Notes under the pieces: generated by a model | What the model was told of the DNA's origin: nothing | What the model saw: the letters and a program-made list of their open reading frames with translations, nothing else | Databases searched by the model: none | Shown: positions 34,609 to 47,700 of the stretch, in pieces | How positions within the stretch are numbered: the stretch's first letter is position 1 | Layout: every line of letters starts with the position of its first letter | Translations under genes and position numbers: made by a program | Assembly: GCA_015146655.1 (NCBI GenBank) | Contig: VKHL01000052.1 | Location: forward strand, 1 to 64,000 | Reading direction: 5' to 3' | From: Ochromonas danica | Taxonomy: Eukaryota > Sar > Chrysophyceae > Chromulinales > Chromulinaceae | DNA length: 64,000 nt

Positions 34609-35493
34609 AATTCACTATAGAGGTGGAAACATTTGACCACATATTAAAGTAACTCTGTAAGGTTTTGGTCTTTATCCCTCTTCTCAACGAGGACAATGCC
34701 TCATCATTAACCTCACTATTGTTGCCAGATCCAAAATATCTCACTCCTTCCAAATGACTATATTCTCTCAGAAAGAAGGATAATTTCTCTTCCAAGTCAC
34801 ACAACTCGTTCGAATCCAGATAGCGTTCCCTCTTGCCAGTCAGACTTTCCATCTCGATGGAGCGAATTGCTGGACAGTAGCTTCTATAGTCCAACTTTGT
34901 GGTAAGATTTTATAGCAAAGTCGCTATCACTTACGAGCATGTCATCAGTAAGTGGTATGATTGGTAGCTAGTCGCAAAGTAATACTGGTGGAAAGTTTTT
35001 GTTTTCTATTATGCCACTTTCTCATCCTCAACCCACTTAATGAAGACAACCATGCGTCACGATCTCCTTTCCCTATACATGCTTTATCCAAAGATATCAG
35101 ATCCTGCCATGGTATCAACCATTCTGAGTGGATACTATGCTAGTAGAGATCTCATGACCATGGTCCACAACACCTTCTGACAAATGCTTAGGCAAGTCCG
35201 AGTTGTAAATGGTGTTATTCCGTGCCACTTATGCTGTATATTCCCCAAAAAACGGTTGTAAAAAGAGAAATGCCCCCAAAACCTGAAAACAACGCCGTTT
35301 TTGTCCAACACTCTGAGGTAAAGAGCTAGATCTCCAGAATCTGGAATTTAGCTGTCCCTGCAGTTGGTTGGCATGTGGATGATTGAGAGAAATAGTGAAG
35401 ATAAGTATTAACACCACTACTGATATAAAATATATAATTTTAACAGGGTGTAGTCATTCTAATTAGTAGAAAGAAGGAAAGAAGAATAGCTCG
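34609..35493. other. intergenic with a weak coding-like patch
   Basis: The minus strand at about 34650-34890 reads a protein-like run (DSNELCDLEEKLSFFLREYS; RYFGSGNNSEVNDEALSSL) without a convincing start or splice partners. The remainder to 35493 is AT-rich. Confidence 0.35.
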
Positions 35494-37702
35494 ATGTTAA
35501 CAGGGTAGGTAATTCATCCACTTATTCATTCACTCACTCACTCATTCACTTACACATATGAATTAATTGAATTATTATTGAATAATAATAATGATGATGG
35601 TGATGATGATGGTGATGATTGTCATCTAATAGAATCCTCCCTCCTCCCAAAAATAACCCTACCAAGAATCAACATCTCTCTCAACATGAGCAAGGAGAGG
35701 ATGAAGAAGAAGTTCCTAAGACTACCTCGTCTAGTGGGGGCAGTCAATCAATTTCCAGTAATAGGTAAGCACACACATACCATCTATATCTCCTACTCAT
35801 ACCCTACCCACACTCCTCACTCGATTCTTCCTTGTCCCTCCCTATCATAACCCAATATCATCTCTCACCCTCTCGATACACTCTCACTCACTCACTCTCT
35901 CTTTATCAGGAAAGTAATTCCATCTTATCCTAATCGTAAAGGATTTATTCCAACAAAAGCAGATGACTTCCAAGATGGTGGTGCCTATCCTGAAATTCAT
36001 TTAATTCAATATCCTTTAAATATGGGTAAACCAGGTCAAAAGAGTACTGCAGTAATCCCTGTTCAATTAACAGAGAAAGGTACTTTACGTACTGATCTAA
36101 TTGTTAAACAAGGTGTGAATAAATCCAAAATTATTCAAACTTCATTACAAGATATTAAAGAGAAAGTAATGACAAAAGAAGATATTGCCTTACCTGATCC
36201 TGAAGAAGAAGTTGCTACAGCATTACGTACAAAAGAAGCTTTAGAAGCTATTATTCAATCAAAGATTAAAACAAATAAAGGTGGTACGATAACAAGTAAA
36301 GAAGAAGTAGAACCACAATATATTCGTTATACTGCTAATCCTAATGCACCAGGATATAATGCAGCAGCTTCACAACGTGTTATTAAAATGGTTGAAGCAC
36401 AAGTTGATCCTATGGAACCTCCTAAACATAAACAAATGAAAGTAAGTTTTTGATTGATTTGATCAAAGGGTTAGTAATAATCAATTCTCATTTATGATTT
36501 GTTATGTGATGGTATAATAGGTTCCTCGTGCTGCTCCAGCTCCACCAGTTCCTGTTTTACATTCACCACCACGTAAATTAACAGTAGCTGATCAACAAGC
36601 ATGGAAGATACCACCATGTGTATCAAATTGGGTAAATGCAAGAGGTTTTATTATTCCTTTAGATAAACGTCTTGTTGCAGATGGACGTGGTCTACAAGAA
36701 AGTACTATTAATAATAAGTTTGCTATGTTATCTGAATCACTTTATATTGCTGAACGTAAAGCAGTACAAGATTTAAATATTCGTAATGAATTGAGAAAGA
36801 AGATTGCATTACGTGAGAAAGAAGAACGAGAGAATCAACTTCGTGAGATGGCTAATCGTGCTCGATTAGAACGATCTGGTGCATTAGCTTCTTCCTCTTA
36901 TGGTACCTCAGCAATTGCAGATTATCGTAGTGATGAAGATGAAGAAGGGAAAGACTATCGTAGTGATGATGGAAGTGTTTCCTCCAGACATTCAGATGAT
37001 GAAGATGGAAATGGTGATGAAGAAGATCCTATTGCTCGTCAACAACGTGAACGTTTACGTTTCCAACGTCGTAAAGAACATGAACGAGAGATGCGGTTAG
37101 CTAATATGAAAGGTAATTTGCGTCGAACAAAAGCTGATCGTGATGAAACACGTGATGTCTCAGAACAGGTTGCTTTGGGATTATTGAAAGGCACAGGGAA
37201 GCTTACAGGTGAATCTGCCTTTGATAATCGTTTATTCAATCAGTCAGGTGGTATGGATCAAGGCTTTGGTGGTGAAGATGACTATAACGTCTATAGTAGA
37301 CCTTTATTTGATCGTGGTGAAGCGGGTAGTATCTATCGTCCAAAGAATGTCGATGGTGAACTCTATGGTGGAGGGGAAGGTGGAGGAGGAGGAGCTGGTG
37401 CAGATGACCAAATGGACAAGTTGCTTAATACTTCACGCTTTCGTCCTGATAAAGGTTTCAAAGGAGCTGAAGGAGGTGGACGTGGTCAAGGAGGAAGAGA
37501 TGCACCAGTGCAATTTGAGAAAGTGGATGAACGTGATCCCTATGCTCGCGATCGTGAAAGCGGAAGACGGAGGTCACGTAGTGAAGATAGTCGTGATGGT
37601 GGTGGTGGTCGTGGTGGTGGCCGAAGAGGTCGTGATGACTCTGCCTCTCCTCCTCGTCGTGGACAGAATAAACGATCTCGTCATGACAGTGATGAGGACT
37701 AA
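35494..37702 (+). CDS. SNW1: SNW domain protein (SKIP/Prp45), spliceosome and transcription cofactor
   Basis: Four exons proposed, 35494-35504, 35633-35764, 35910-36441 and 36521-37702, 618 aa. Exons 2-4 are firm: their joined frame gives the family start NRKGFIPTKADDFQDGGAYP, PEIHLIQYPLNMGK, the SNW block IPPCVSNWVNARGFIIPLDK and RLVADGRGLQ. Exon 1 is an 11-nt piece with the ATG (MLTG), chosen because its GTAGGT donor and the CTAATAG acceptor keep frame and give an LPPP-type start as in plants. It is the least certain part. The C-terminus has DEDEEG and GGRGGG runs and ends RSRHDSDED. The protein acts in the nucleus, in the NineTeen-related spliceosome and in transcription. Confidence 0.9.
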
Positions 37703-37992
37703 AGCACGAGAGAAAAGGCCACAAATCATGCATCAATCTTAACTGCAAGCATAATAATAAAAACAATAAACTCTTGTTGTAACTGTTGTCTCCAAAAGCA
37801 AGACAAAAGTAGATGTGTTACGTTTTATGAACAAGGAAAGGTGACATGACTGCTGGATGGCAACAGCCACAATCACCACATCTACAAGTCATCATCCTCT
37901 TCCGACAACTGCATGCACAAAAACATATTCTTCTTCCTATATTACTAGAGTCATGTAATATTGGGTAGTAAAAATGCAGAGAAGCAGTATCT

Positions 37993-39103
<1,111 letters not shown>

Positions 39104-40061
39104 GTTGATATGAGATAATGTTTTGAAAAAACGGAATTTCCCCTAGGATATTATGATAATGAAAGAAGAGAATTCACAAAGGGAAAAAAAACAGAAGATA
39201 TGAATAAGAACAATAGTTATAGGAAGGAAAAAAAGGAAGGTTAGGAGAAGGTGTCCTACGTTTTTTTGGGCTTGGATGACGAGGAAGGACTCGAAGGTAT
39301 TGATCGATGCTGCTCTCTCTGTGCTCAGTGCTGCTGCTGCTGTTGGCTCTGCTGGGACGCTTCCTTCGCTGTGTGTGTGTGCATGTGTGCATGTGTGCAT
39401 GGTATGGGAGACATGACATGACCACGCACGGCACGCGACGTGTGAGAAGGGCAAATCTGACCTGACCCGCAGCTGACCTGTGACCTGACCCGAGACTGGA
39501 CTGTTTGACCCACTTGCTGGTTGTGACCATTTCACGCGCAAAGCAATAATAATCCTTCTCATCACAGATCAGCGATTAGGCAGGCAAGGAGCAACAATTG
39601 GATGAGCATCATTAAGTTAGAAAGCAGGCTATCATAAACTTACAATAATCATCTTTTATTTCTAACATAAGTTGTAAAGACATATCCGCTTGTAGATGTT
39701 ATTTTGCTAATAAAACAGCTACAAGTTGACATACAGTACATATAGCAGCTCTCACTGAAATATGTTTGTGATAACTACTATCAAAGATTTGTACTGTTTT
39801 CTTTGTTGTGTCTGCTCCACTAGAGCAGAAAGTAATCAATCATCCTCATCATTGTTTGGGGATAGTCAATAGGAATAGCTCCAGAGCTGTTCTCCACTAA
39901 ACCAAGTCATCGAAATCATAACACATATAACACATGTAATTTCATGATTCCTCATAAATGACTCATTACCTTCACATGTAAGACATCAGCACTCATTAAC
40001 AATAATCAACAGCTTACAGCATTCTATCCTATCCTATCCTATCCTATCCCATTCAATCTTA
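39104..40061. other. intergenic, Rab1 promoter side and JMJD6 3' side
   Basis: Contains GTGT/GCATGTGT runs near 39370-39400 and GACCTGACC-type short repeats near 39460-39490, likely in the Rab1 upstream region. No gene is supported. A CCTAT array sits at 40024-40049. Confidence 0.5.
40024..40049. repeat. (CTATC)5 pentanucleotide repeat
   Basis: Five copies of a 5-bp unit just 3' of the JMJD6 stop. Confidence 0.85.
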
Positions 40062-41393
40062 TCAACTACTACATGCTAACTTTCGCTTCTTAGCATTATG
40101 ATCATCGTTAGAGTCATCATCTTCATTGTCTGTTCCACACTCTGAGCTTCTCTTTCCCATCACAGTCTTCTTCTCTTCTTCTTTCTTCTCCTTCTTTCTC
40201 TTCTTCTTCTTCTTCTTGTCACTATTAATAAGACCTAATCGCTTCTTCTCATCATACATAAGGAAGTTATCTGCAGCATTGAGAGCATCAGCACGGGTCG
40301 CTAGATTTGGATGCTTCTCTCTCAAAATCTTCAACCACTTGACAGCCAGCTTCTTCCTACCACTTCTCATCTCTTTCCAGCACATGTCAAAATTTAGAGA
40401 GGAGCAAAAGTTCTATGAGCAAAATGATGAATCCAACAATCAAACAAAGTCATCACATCACATAACATGAGTAGTAGTAGTAGTAGAGATGATCTGTCTC
40501 ACCTGAGTGATAGCTATGGTAGCATCTAAATTCAATACACCATGCCACCATCCACCTGGTATATAGACTGTCTCTCCAGGATATTGAATAAATTCAATAA
40601 TTTCTAATTCAGGATGTTGTTGACGTATACGAGGTAATAAATCAACAAAATAGTTAATAGCTTCATCATCTTCACCTTTACGAATAACATCTAATCCTTT
40701 TACAATACGTTTAGGTGAATGAGGTGGGAATAATACCCAACGTTTCCTTCCTAGAATAGAAGTATTCCAAGCAGAGGTACCTAATGGATCAAGATGAACT
40801 GTAGTACCAGATCTTTCAGGTCCAATAAGGAACCATCGATAAGGAGGACGCTTCTTTTCACCAACTAAACTGAAAAGATCTTCACAGAAATAGGATGGTA
40901 AACTGAAATCTTCCATCATCTTTTTACATAAGGTATCTTCATAGAAGTTACTATCAAAGATATAAAGTGGTGAATCATCATAATTTTGATGACAATAGGT
41001 TAGAAAATATTTTAATTTCATTTTAATCTTATATCCATCATCATCTTCACCACATTTGAATAATGAATTACCATAATCTTTAGTTAATTTCTTTAATGTC
41101 CAATTTCTATTAGCTGACCAATTTTCTTGTAATGGTAAATCAGTGAGGATACAAGGTAAGTTAGGACTTTCAAATCGCTGACGGAAGTCCGTCACTGAGA
41201 GATCAGCACAACGGAATCGAGGGATAGGAGGAATGTTCTGAGGAAGTTGACGTAATGCTAAGAAGTCATTCTTTCTTGTTATAGCAAAGCCATCTTTTGA
41301 CCAATTCTTGAGAGAAGGACGATGACGTCGTTTAGCATCATCAGCTCTTCGTTGCCAAGTCTTCATTGTTTGATCTTTATCTTCTGTTGTCAT
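40062..41393 (-). CDS. JMJD6: JMJD6-like JmjC arginine demethylase / lysyl hydroxylase
   Basis: Two exons, 41393-40503 and 40412-40062, 413 aa. The 90-bp intron is GT-AG, phase 0, and joins ATIAITQ to NFCSSLNF, the family's TQNF step. The N-terminus has the typical basic start and WSKDGFAI segment. The JmjC core shows the iron and 2-oxoglutarate site: TVHLDPLGTSAWN with HxD, and YIPGGWWHGVLNL with the second His. WFLIGPERSGT and GRKRWVLFPP also match JMJD6. The tail is Lys/Glu-rich, nuclear type. JMJD6 hydroxylates lysines of splicing factors and has reported arginine demethylase activity. SNW1, another splicing protein, lies 3 kb away, but this is probably coincidence. Confidence 0.92.
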
Positions 41394-41732
41394 CTCTTTT
41401 TTCTAATAAATGGATATTGAATGAAGAAAGATATAGAAAAATGTTCTTCCTTGTTCACCACCACAATTTCGTCACCAATCATCACATTGGTCACTACAAA
41501 GAAAGGGAAAGGAGAGCTTTAACTTCACCACTTCTTGAGTTAACTATGGATTTAAGTTAACGTGAGAAAGAAACGCGTTGTTCCAAACTTCAATAATCAG
41601 TGGGACAAGGGCAAGCCCCGCAGAACAGCAACAGAAGGCTGGGACAGTCCAGTCGTGAAGAAGAGACCTTACTCAGACTGAAAAAGTCCGTCTGAAAAGA
41701 AGAGATCTTTCATTTTTCTTGTCACTATCATC
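41394..41732. promoter_or_regulatory. divergent promoter region, JMJD6 / esterase
   Basis: A 339-bp gap between divergent start codons. No clear core promoter motif is seen. Confidence 0.45.
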
Positions 41733-42983
41733 ATGACCAAACTTCTTTCTCTTCTTGTTCTTCTTGTTCTCTCTATGGATTGCTTTAGAGCAGTCCCAGA
41801 CGGAACCACGGTCATTGATACCACTACCACCACCACCAGCACGTTGACCACCAGTGCTTTGGGTCCTTATAAAATCTCCGATGTCACTGTGTCAGGTGTC
41901 TCTGCTGGAGGATATATGGCTGTCCAAATGCATATTGCTTTTAGTAGTATTGTTAATGGATCTGGAATCTTTGCTGGGGTAAGAATCTCGTGATGAATTG
42001 AATTTCATTTTATTTTGATTTTATTTAATTATTATATTTTTATTTATTAATAAATTTATTAATATATATGTTATTAATATATATGGTGATTATATAAATA
42101 GGGTCCGTTCTATTGTGCGGAAGGAACTTTAAATTATGCTGAATATAAATGCATGAAAACCACACTAGGGTTACCTAATATTAACGAACTTATTACACTC
42201 ACAAATAATGATGCAATCTATGGATATATTGATCGTACAAGTAACCTTCTTGATGATCGTGTCTATCTCTTCTCTGGTACGGATGACTCTGTGGTTGATC
42301 CACGTGTTGTGGATTCTTTACAATCCTACTATACTGCCTATGTCCGTACCTATAATATTGTAGCAGACTATGCTGTACAAGCAGAGCACTGCTGGCCTAC
42401 TTTAAGTTATGGAGAGAATTGTAACACTCTTTCCACACCTTATCTTGGTAAATGTGGATTTGATGGTGCAGGTCAAGTGTTCACTACACTTTATCCTAAT
42501 AGTTTACAACCACGTGGAGTGATGGTGGATAGTAATCTATTTTCATTCTCTCAGACACCTTATTTCACAGATGCCTTAGCTAGTATTGGAGATAAAGGAT
42601 ATATCTATGTTCCTACAGCGTGTCAGAAAGGTGCAACATGTCATCTTCATGTTGCATTCCATGGTTGTTTGATGTATTTGGATCTGATTGGTAATCAGTT
42701 CGCTGCTCATGCTGGATTGAATGAATGGGCTGAGAGTAACAACATCATTGTGCTTTATCCTTATGTCACCAAGTCTACCACCACACCATATAATCCTAAT
42801 GGGTAAGTTTTCCACCACATTCTCCCTTGCTTGGTTTTTTCTTGTTGTGATATGGTACTAATGATTGACTGACTTTGTAGGTGCTGGGATTGGTGGGGAT
42901 ATACCAATAGTCTCTACGGTGTTAAACAAGGGGTGCAAATGCAGTTTGTTCGCTCTTTGATTAAGGCTGTTTCTGGACAATAA
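41733..42983 (+). CDS. secreted PHB-depolymerase-type esterase
   Basis: Three exons, 41733-41978, 42102-42802 and 42881-42983, 349 aa. Introns of 123 bp (very AT-rich) and 78 bp are GT-AG. A signal peptide is clear ([17 protein letters not shown]). After a Thr-rich linker comes the lipase-box nucleophile [13 protein letters not shown], then [10 protein letters not shown] with the likely Asp, and HVAFHGCLM with the likely His, in the order known from single-domain fungal/bacterial poly(3-hydroxybutyrate) depolymerases. The end CWDWWGY is also family-like. The expected reaction is hydrolysis of short-chain polyhydroxyalkanoate outside the cell. The true substrate could be another ester, as related feruloyl esterases exist. 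Confidence 0.85.
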
Positions 42984-43682
42984 ATCGGAGAAGAAAACAA
43001 TGAGAAGAAGAAACACATGAATAGAATAATATCATATTTTTATAGTCGCACTGTCGACTTTGTATTGCAGATGGTATATGAGATGCAGTAACTCTTCTCA
43101 TATCCCTGATGCTCTCTCTCAATAGATTATCTAAAAACTGAACCATTTCAGCATTGTCAAACAAGTTTTGGCTAAAGAGTAATGGTTGTATCCAGTGTGG
43201 TGAAGGTTAATGATTTGATAGTTAGTTGCTGTATTGTAGATAGTTGGGCATAGGCCTTGGGGGTGGGGACACCATACCTTTCCCTTTCTTCCTTGGTCGC
43301 TATTAATTCTCGGTCTTGTCTCTTGCTGTCTATCTAGTTACTAGAAAAGAGCTGCTAAATTGGGAAGCATTTTTAATATCAAATTAATAAGTTCTTCCTT
43401 CGCTTTAGAAATTGTTGTGCTCTTTTGAGTTACATGTGTAGAATGATGGGAAGCTAGTCCGCATAGTGTTAATGTGCATGTAGTGAAAGACAAGAGTTGA
43501 AACAAACAAGTGAGTGGCAAAGTGGCTTTGCTTAAGATTATCATGATTAGAGAGGTTTGCACTAACATCATCAGCAAATAAAGTTAAGTGCTTATTGCAC
43601 TAGACAAGCTGTCTGTCTTCTCATACACAGCTGTGCCTTGAGCATCGAAGTTGTTGCATCCCGGACAAACCAGATGCTTAGT
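42984..43682. other. intergenic between converging esterase and LHC genes
   Basis: 3' sides of both genes. A short hydrophobic reverse frame exists at 43341-43571 but has no support. No repeat is seen. Confidence 0.5.
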
Positions 43683-44276
43683 TTAGTTTCCATAGAGGAA
43701 AGGAAGACCAGTGATGAGGTGCTCGCCCTGGTAGAGACCACCAATGAGCTGTTGAGAGTCATGGCGGAGGAGTTCGAGGATGGCCAACATAGCAAGACGG
43801 CCATGGTTCAACTCCTGGTCACGAGCCTTCTTGAGCTCCTCAGGAGTCTTGCCCTTGCCCTCAGTGTCACCCAAGACAAGGTAGCCACGGTAGTCGACAG
43901 CACCAATGAGGAAGAAGATCTGAGCCCAGCCAAGAGCAGGGACAGCCTGGATAGCAGCGATACCGTTAGGGATGGAGTCGAAGGAGATGCCAGGAGCGAT
44001 CTCTCCAGGGAACTTGAAGATCTCAGGGACGATGTAGCCGAGGACAGCCAACTGAGCAACACGGCCGTGCTTCAACTCAGACTCACGGTACTGCTCGAAG
44101 GTAGCCTGGTCGATGTCCTTGGACAGACCAAGAGGATCGAAGAAGCCAGCAGGAGCAGTGACACCAGCCTCGGTCTCGAAGGACATCTTGAGGGAAGAGG
44201 AGGTAGCACGACGAGCCATAGGGGCGAAGGCAGAAGCGCCAATGAGGGAAGCGATGATAGCAAGAGCACGGAACAT
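43683..44276 (-). CDS. fucoxanthin chlorophyll a/c-binding light-harvesting protein
   Basis: Intronless, 197 aa. Residues 1-30 form a bipartite plastid signal with ASAFAP at 14-19, cleavage expected before Phe17, which directs import into the heterokont plastid. The mature part has the three LHC helices. Helix 1 is ESELKHGRVAQLAVLGYIVP, with the Glu and His that ligate chlorophyll. Helix 2 is WAQIFFLIGAVDYRGY. Helix 3 is ARDQELNHGRLAMLAILELL. The family length of about 200 aa is met. Codon use is strongly biased to C/G-ending codons, unlike most neighbours, as expected of a highly expressed gene. It gathers light for the photosystems in the thylakoid. Confidence 0.96.
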   Translation of the reverse strand: MFRALAIIASLIGASAFAPMARRATSSSLKMSFETEAGVTAPAGFFDPLGLSKDIDQATFEQYRESELKHGRVAQLAVLGYIVPEIFKFPGEIAPGISFDSIPNGIAAIQAVPALGWAQIFFLIGAVDYRGYLVLGDTEGKGKTPEELKKARDQELNHGRLAMLAILELLRHDSQQLIGGLYQGEHLITGLPFLYGN

Positions 44277-44704
44277 CTTTCGAGGTGGGCTGGTGGGGGG
44301 TTTAGATTATGATTCTATAGGTGGTGGTAATGGTTAGTTGATTGGGTGGATGGCATGGGGTGGTGATGATGATGCGTAAGCACACAACACACAGAGCGAG
44401 ATCAGAGATCATCACCTCAACACAAGGAGCAGTGACAAGTGGCAGGCCGCGTCGATGTCATTCCTTCCTTCTGGGAGGGAGGGGGTGGATCATCATCGTC
44501 TTCTTCTTCTTCTTCTTCTTCTTCCTTCCCTGCTCCCCTCGCTTGATCTTCAAAGATCTCTCTCTCCACTCACACACACACACACATACACATACTATTA
44601 ACCACGCACCACAATAATATACGAACCTTAACTTTACGTAATTCCCTAGTAGAGGGTAGATAAGGAAATACTTAATTCTCCTCTTCCACTACTTTTCATT
44701 AACT
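44277..44704. promoter_or_regulatory. divergent promoter region, LHC / SET-P4H fusion
   Basis: A 428-bp gap between divergent genes. It has a TTC run (about 44498-44525) and a short CA run (about 44572-44585). No light-response element can be named with confidence. Confidence 0.45.
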
Positions 44705-47700
44705 ATGAAGAAGAGATTGAAATATCAGAAAGGTGAAGTCATTCAAGAAGACTTCCCTATTCTTCTTCAACCTAGTCTACCACGAGGACGCAAAGATCCT
44801 TTTTGTAGTTATTGTCATCGCTTTCTTCGTCAAGATCTCTACTCTCCTCCTCCTCCTCCTCCTCCTCCTCCTCCTCCTCCTCCTCCTGCTACTACTACCA
44901 CTACCTGCAGGGGTAGTCTGACTAGGCAATGTTGTCCTCTGGTGCTCTACTGCTCGGATACGAACTGTGCAGAATTGGATTGGAAACAGGGACATTGGCT
45001 ACTCTGCTCCTCCTCCTCCTCCTCCTCCTCCTCCTGCTACAAGAAGAGGAAGACCTCGAAGGCTGTGAAGGATCTCTTGAACTATCTGGAAGGTACAGGA
45101 GAGGAATACCCAGTACTTCTCTTGTCCATCCATCTCTTAGGTCGTATGATCTCTCTCTCACTACTACCCAAGGAGGAGGAGCAGGAGGAGGAGGAGGGCT
45201 GGTCTACCCATCGACTAGTCACTGCCTTCAATACCTTTCTCACACCGTATGAAGACAGAACGCATCCTCCTGTTACTACTACCACTACTACTAGCACTAC
45301 TAGTGGCAAGACAGTGGAGCAGGAGGAGGAGGTGGTGGTGGAGGAGGAGGAGGAGGGGAGGGTAGTAGTACTAGAAGAGACCTTCTCTCTGCTTCAAGTA
45401 GCTCTGCTATCAGATCGCTTGGAAGTCTTCCTCCTCTCTGCTACCCCTCCCCTCCTCCTCCTCCTACCTCAAGCTATCTCTGTGTTACAGGGTAGTCTCT
45501 CTCTCACTCTGTGGCAGCGGGTAGTCGCTGTAGCACAGAGAGCTATCCTCTCTCTAGGCCTCTCCTCCCCCTACTTGAAAGAGGTAGAAGGTCTACCTCG
45601 ACTTGCTAGTCAGTCAGCAAGGAGGAGAGCATTGGTAGTGTTGGAGGAGGAGGTGGAGGAGGCGGCGGTCTACCTGACCTCTCGTACCCTCTACCCTCCC
45701 TCCTCCACCACCACCACCACCACCACCACCACCACCTCCTCCTCCTCCACTACTACTACTACCTTGACAGAGGACGATCGCTTACTCTATGAAGATCGTG
45801 CATTGAATATTCTAGCACAAGCTGCTAGTCTAGCCAATCAGTCTAATGGAGAAGGAGGAGCAGGAGGAGGAGGTAGTGGTAGTGGTAGTCGCAATCCTTT
45901 TGATGGCTGTGGTCTAGTTGCTTCAGTCATGCTACCTGCTAGTATTCGTGCTACTATCCAACACAGTTGCTGTCCTAATGCAGTGGTAGAGTTGGTCTAC
46001 AAGGAGGAGCAGGAGGAGGAGGAGGTAGGTGGTGGAGGAGGAGGAGGAGGTAGGAAGGGGAAAGTGTGTGTGCAGGTCAAGGCTGTGCGAGATGTGCTAC
46101 CCGATGAAGACCTCACAGTAGATCTGCGATCTGATAGTAGCAGTAGTGGTAGCAGAGGTAGTGGTAGAGGTAGTGGTAGTGCTAAGCAGTGTCACTGTCT
46201 TGTGTGTCGCTATCGCCTAGTCGCGGGAAGTTCTGCTAGTGGTAGTGAAGCATTCTTCAAGAGTCTAGTAGATGAAGGAGGACTAGTCAATAGCATTAGA
46301 GCAGTAGGAGGAGGAGGAGGAGGGAGGCTACGGTGGTGGTTGGATAGACTTCACACTCTACACACTACCTCCTCCTCCTCCTCCTCCACCAGCACTACCA
46401 CTACCTCTGCTGGGGTAGGTAGTCGTATCCGCTTCTTGCGACTGTGGCCTGGTCATCAAGGTAGTGGTAGAGGTAGTGTTAGAGGTAGTGGTAGTAGAGA
46501 GGGTTGGTGGAGTGTGCGTGTGGTAGCTGATGCCTTAGCAGCTGAGAGAAAGTATACCATTGCTGCCTTAGGCTATGCTATCCTCTTAGAAACCTTCCTC
46601 ACCACCTTGTTAGAAGACCAACAACAACAGGTAGTAGAGGAGGAGGAGGTGATGGTGGTGGTGGAGGAGGAGGAGGAGAGGTATTGGCAAGGTTGGTTAG
46701 GTGAAGTTTCTCTTTCTTTGGGTGTTGCACTCTTTGAATCTTTCCTCAACACAAGTGATGATGAGAGATCATCTTCTACTACCACTACCACCACTACCTC
46801 TTCTTCTACCTCCTCCTCCTACTACCACTACCACTACCTACTCCAAGGTGTTACATATGATGACTTAGAGAAGATCTATCAACTAGGTCATTGGTTAGAT
46901 CCTACCAATACTTTACTATCAGATCATGTAGCCAAGGCGAAGGCATTCTATTGCCCTCCACCAACCGACACCTCCTCGGTAGTGGCACTCCCCCTACCCC
47001 CTTACTGCAATCCTCCTCCTCCTCCTCCTACCACTACCACTACCACTACATTGTCTCTCACACAATTAGCTAATGATATCTTCTCTACTACCTATGCAGA
47101 GATTGATCCTAAAGTATGTCAATGGGTAATCAAAGAAGCAGAAGAGTTTGCTGATGGACAATGGACGACTAGTCGACATTATGCTGTCCCTACCACTGAC
47201 ATACCTGTGCATCATATCCCTTCCATTACACCTTGGTTTGCACATTTCATGAATACTAAAGCACGTTTGTTAATTTCACAAGCTTTCTTTGATAGTAAAG
47301 ATATTGAAATTTTGATTAATGATGCTTTTGTTGTGAAATATGAAGGTGGTAGTGGTAGTGGTGGTGGAGGAGGAGGAGGGGAGGAGGAGGAGGAGGAGGA
47401 GGATGTAGTGAATCAACTTCGACAACGTTCTCTACCACTACATGCTGATCAAAGTACTCATTCTTTTACTATTGCATTGAATGATTGTATGGAGTATGTA
47501 GGAGGTGGTACCTATTTTGCTCATCTAGGTCGTTCATTTCGTACTCATGTAGGAGAAATGGTTTGTTTTCGTGGTAGTCAATTACATGGAGGAGATTGTG
47601 TTTTGAGAGGTACTCGTTATATCATTGCTACCTTTCTTCTTGTAAGAGAATGGGGTGTTGGAAGGATATCCACAGGTGGTAGTGGTGGTAGTGGTGGTAG

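Noticed and set aside
34487-34894. Minus-strand frame with partly protein-like sequence
   Set aside because: No ATG at its start, it overlaps the zinc-ribbon ORF on the other strand and no splice model was found. Kept only as a note in the intergenic entry.
39143-39565. Overlapping minus-strand frames upstream of Rab1
   Set aside because: They fall in the repeat-rich Rab1 upstream region, occupy several frames and show no conserved segment.
43341-43571. Small hydrophobic minus-strand frame
   Set aside because: Short, in a 3' spacer, with no homologous pattern or splice partner. Transcript data would be needed.
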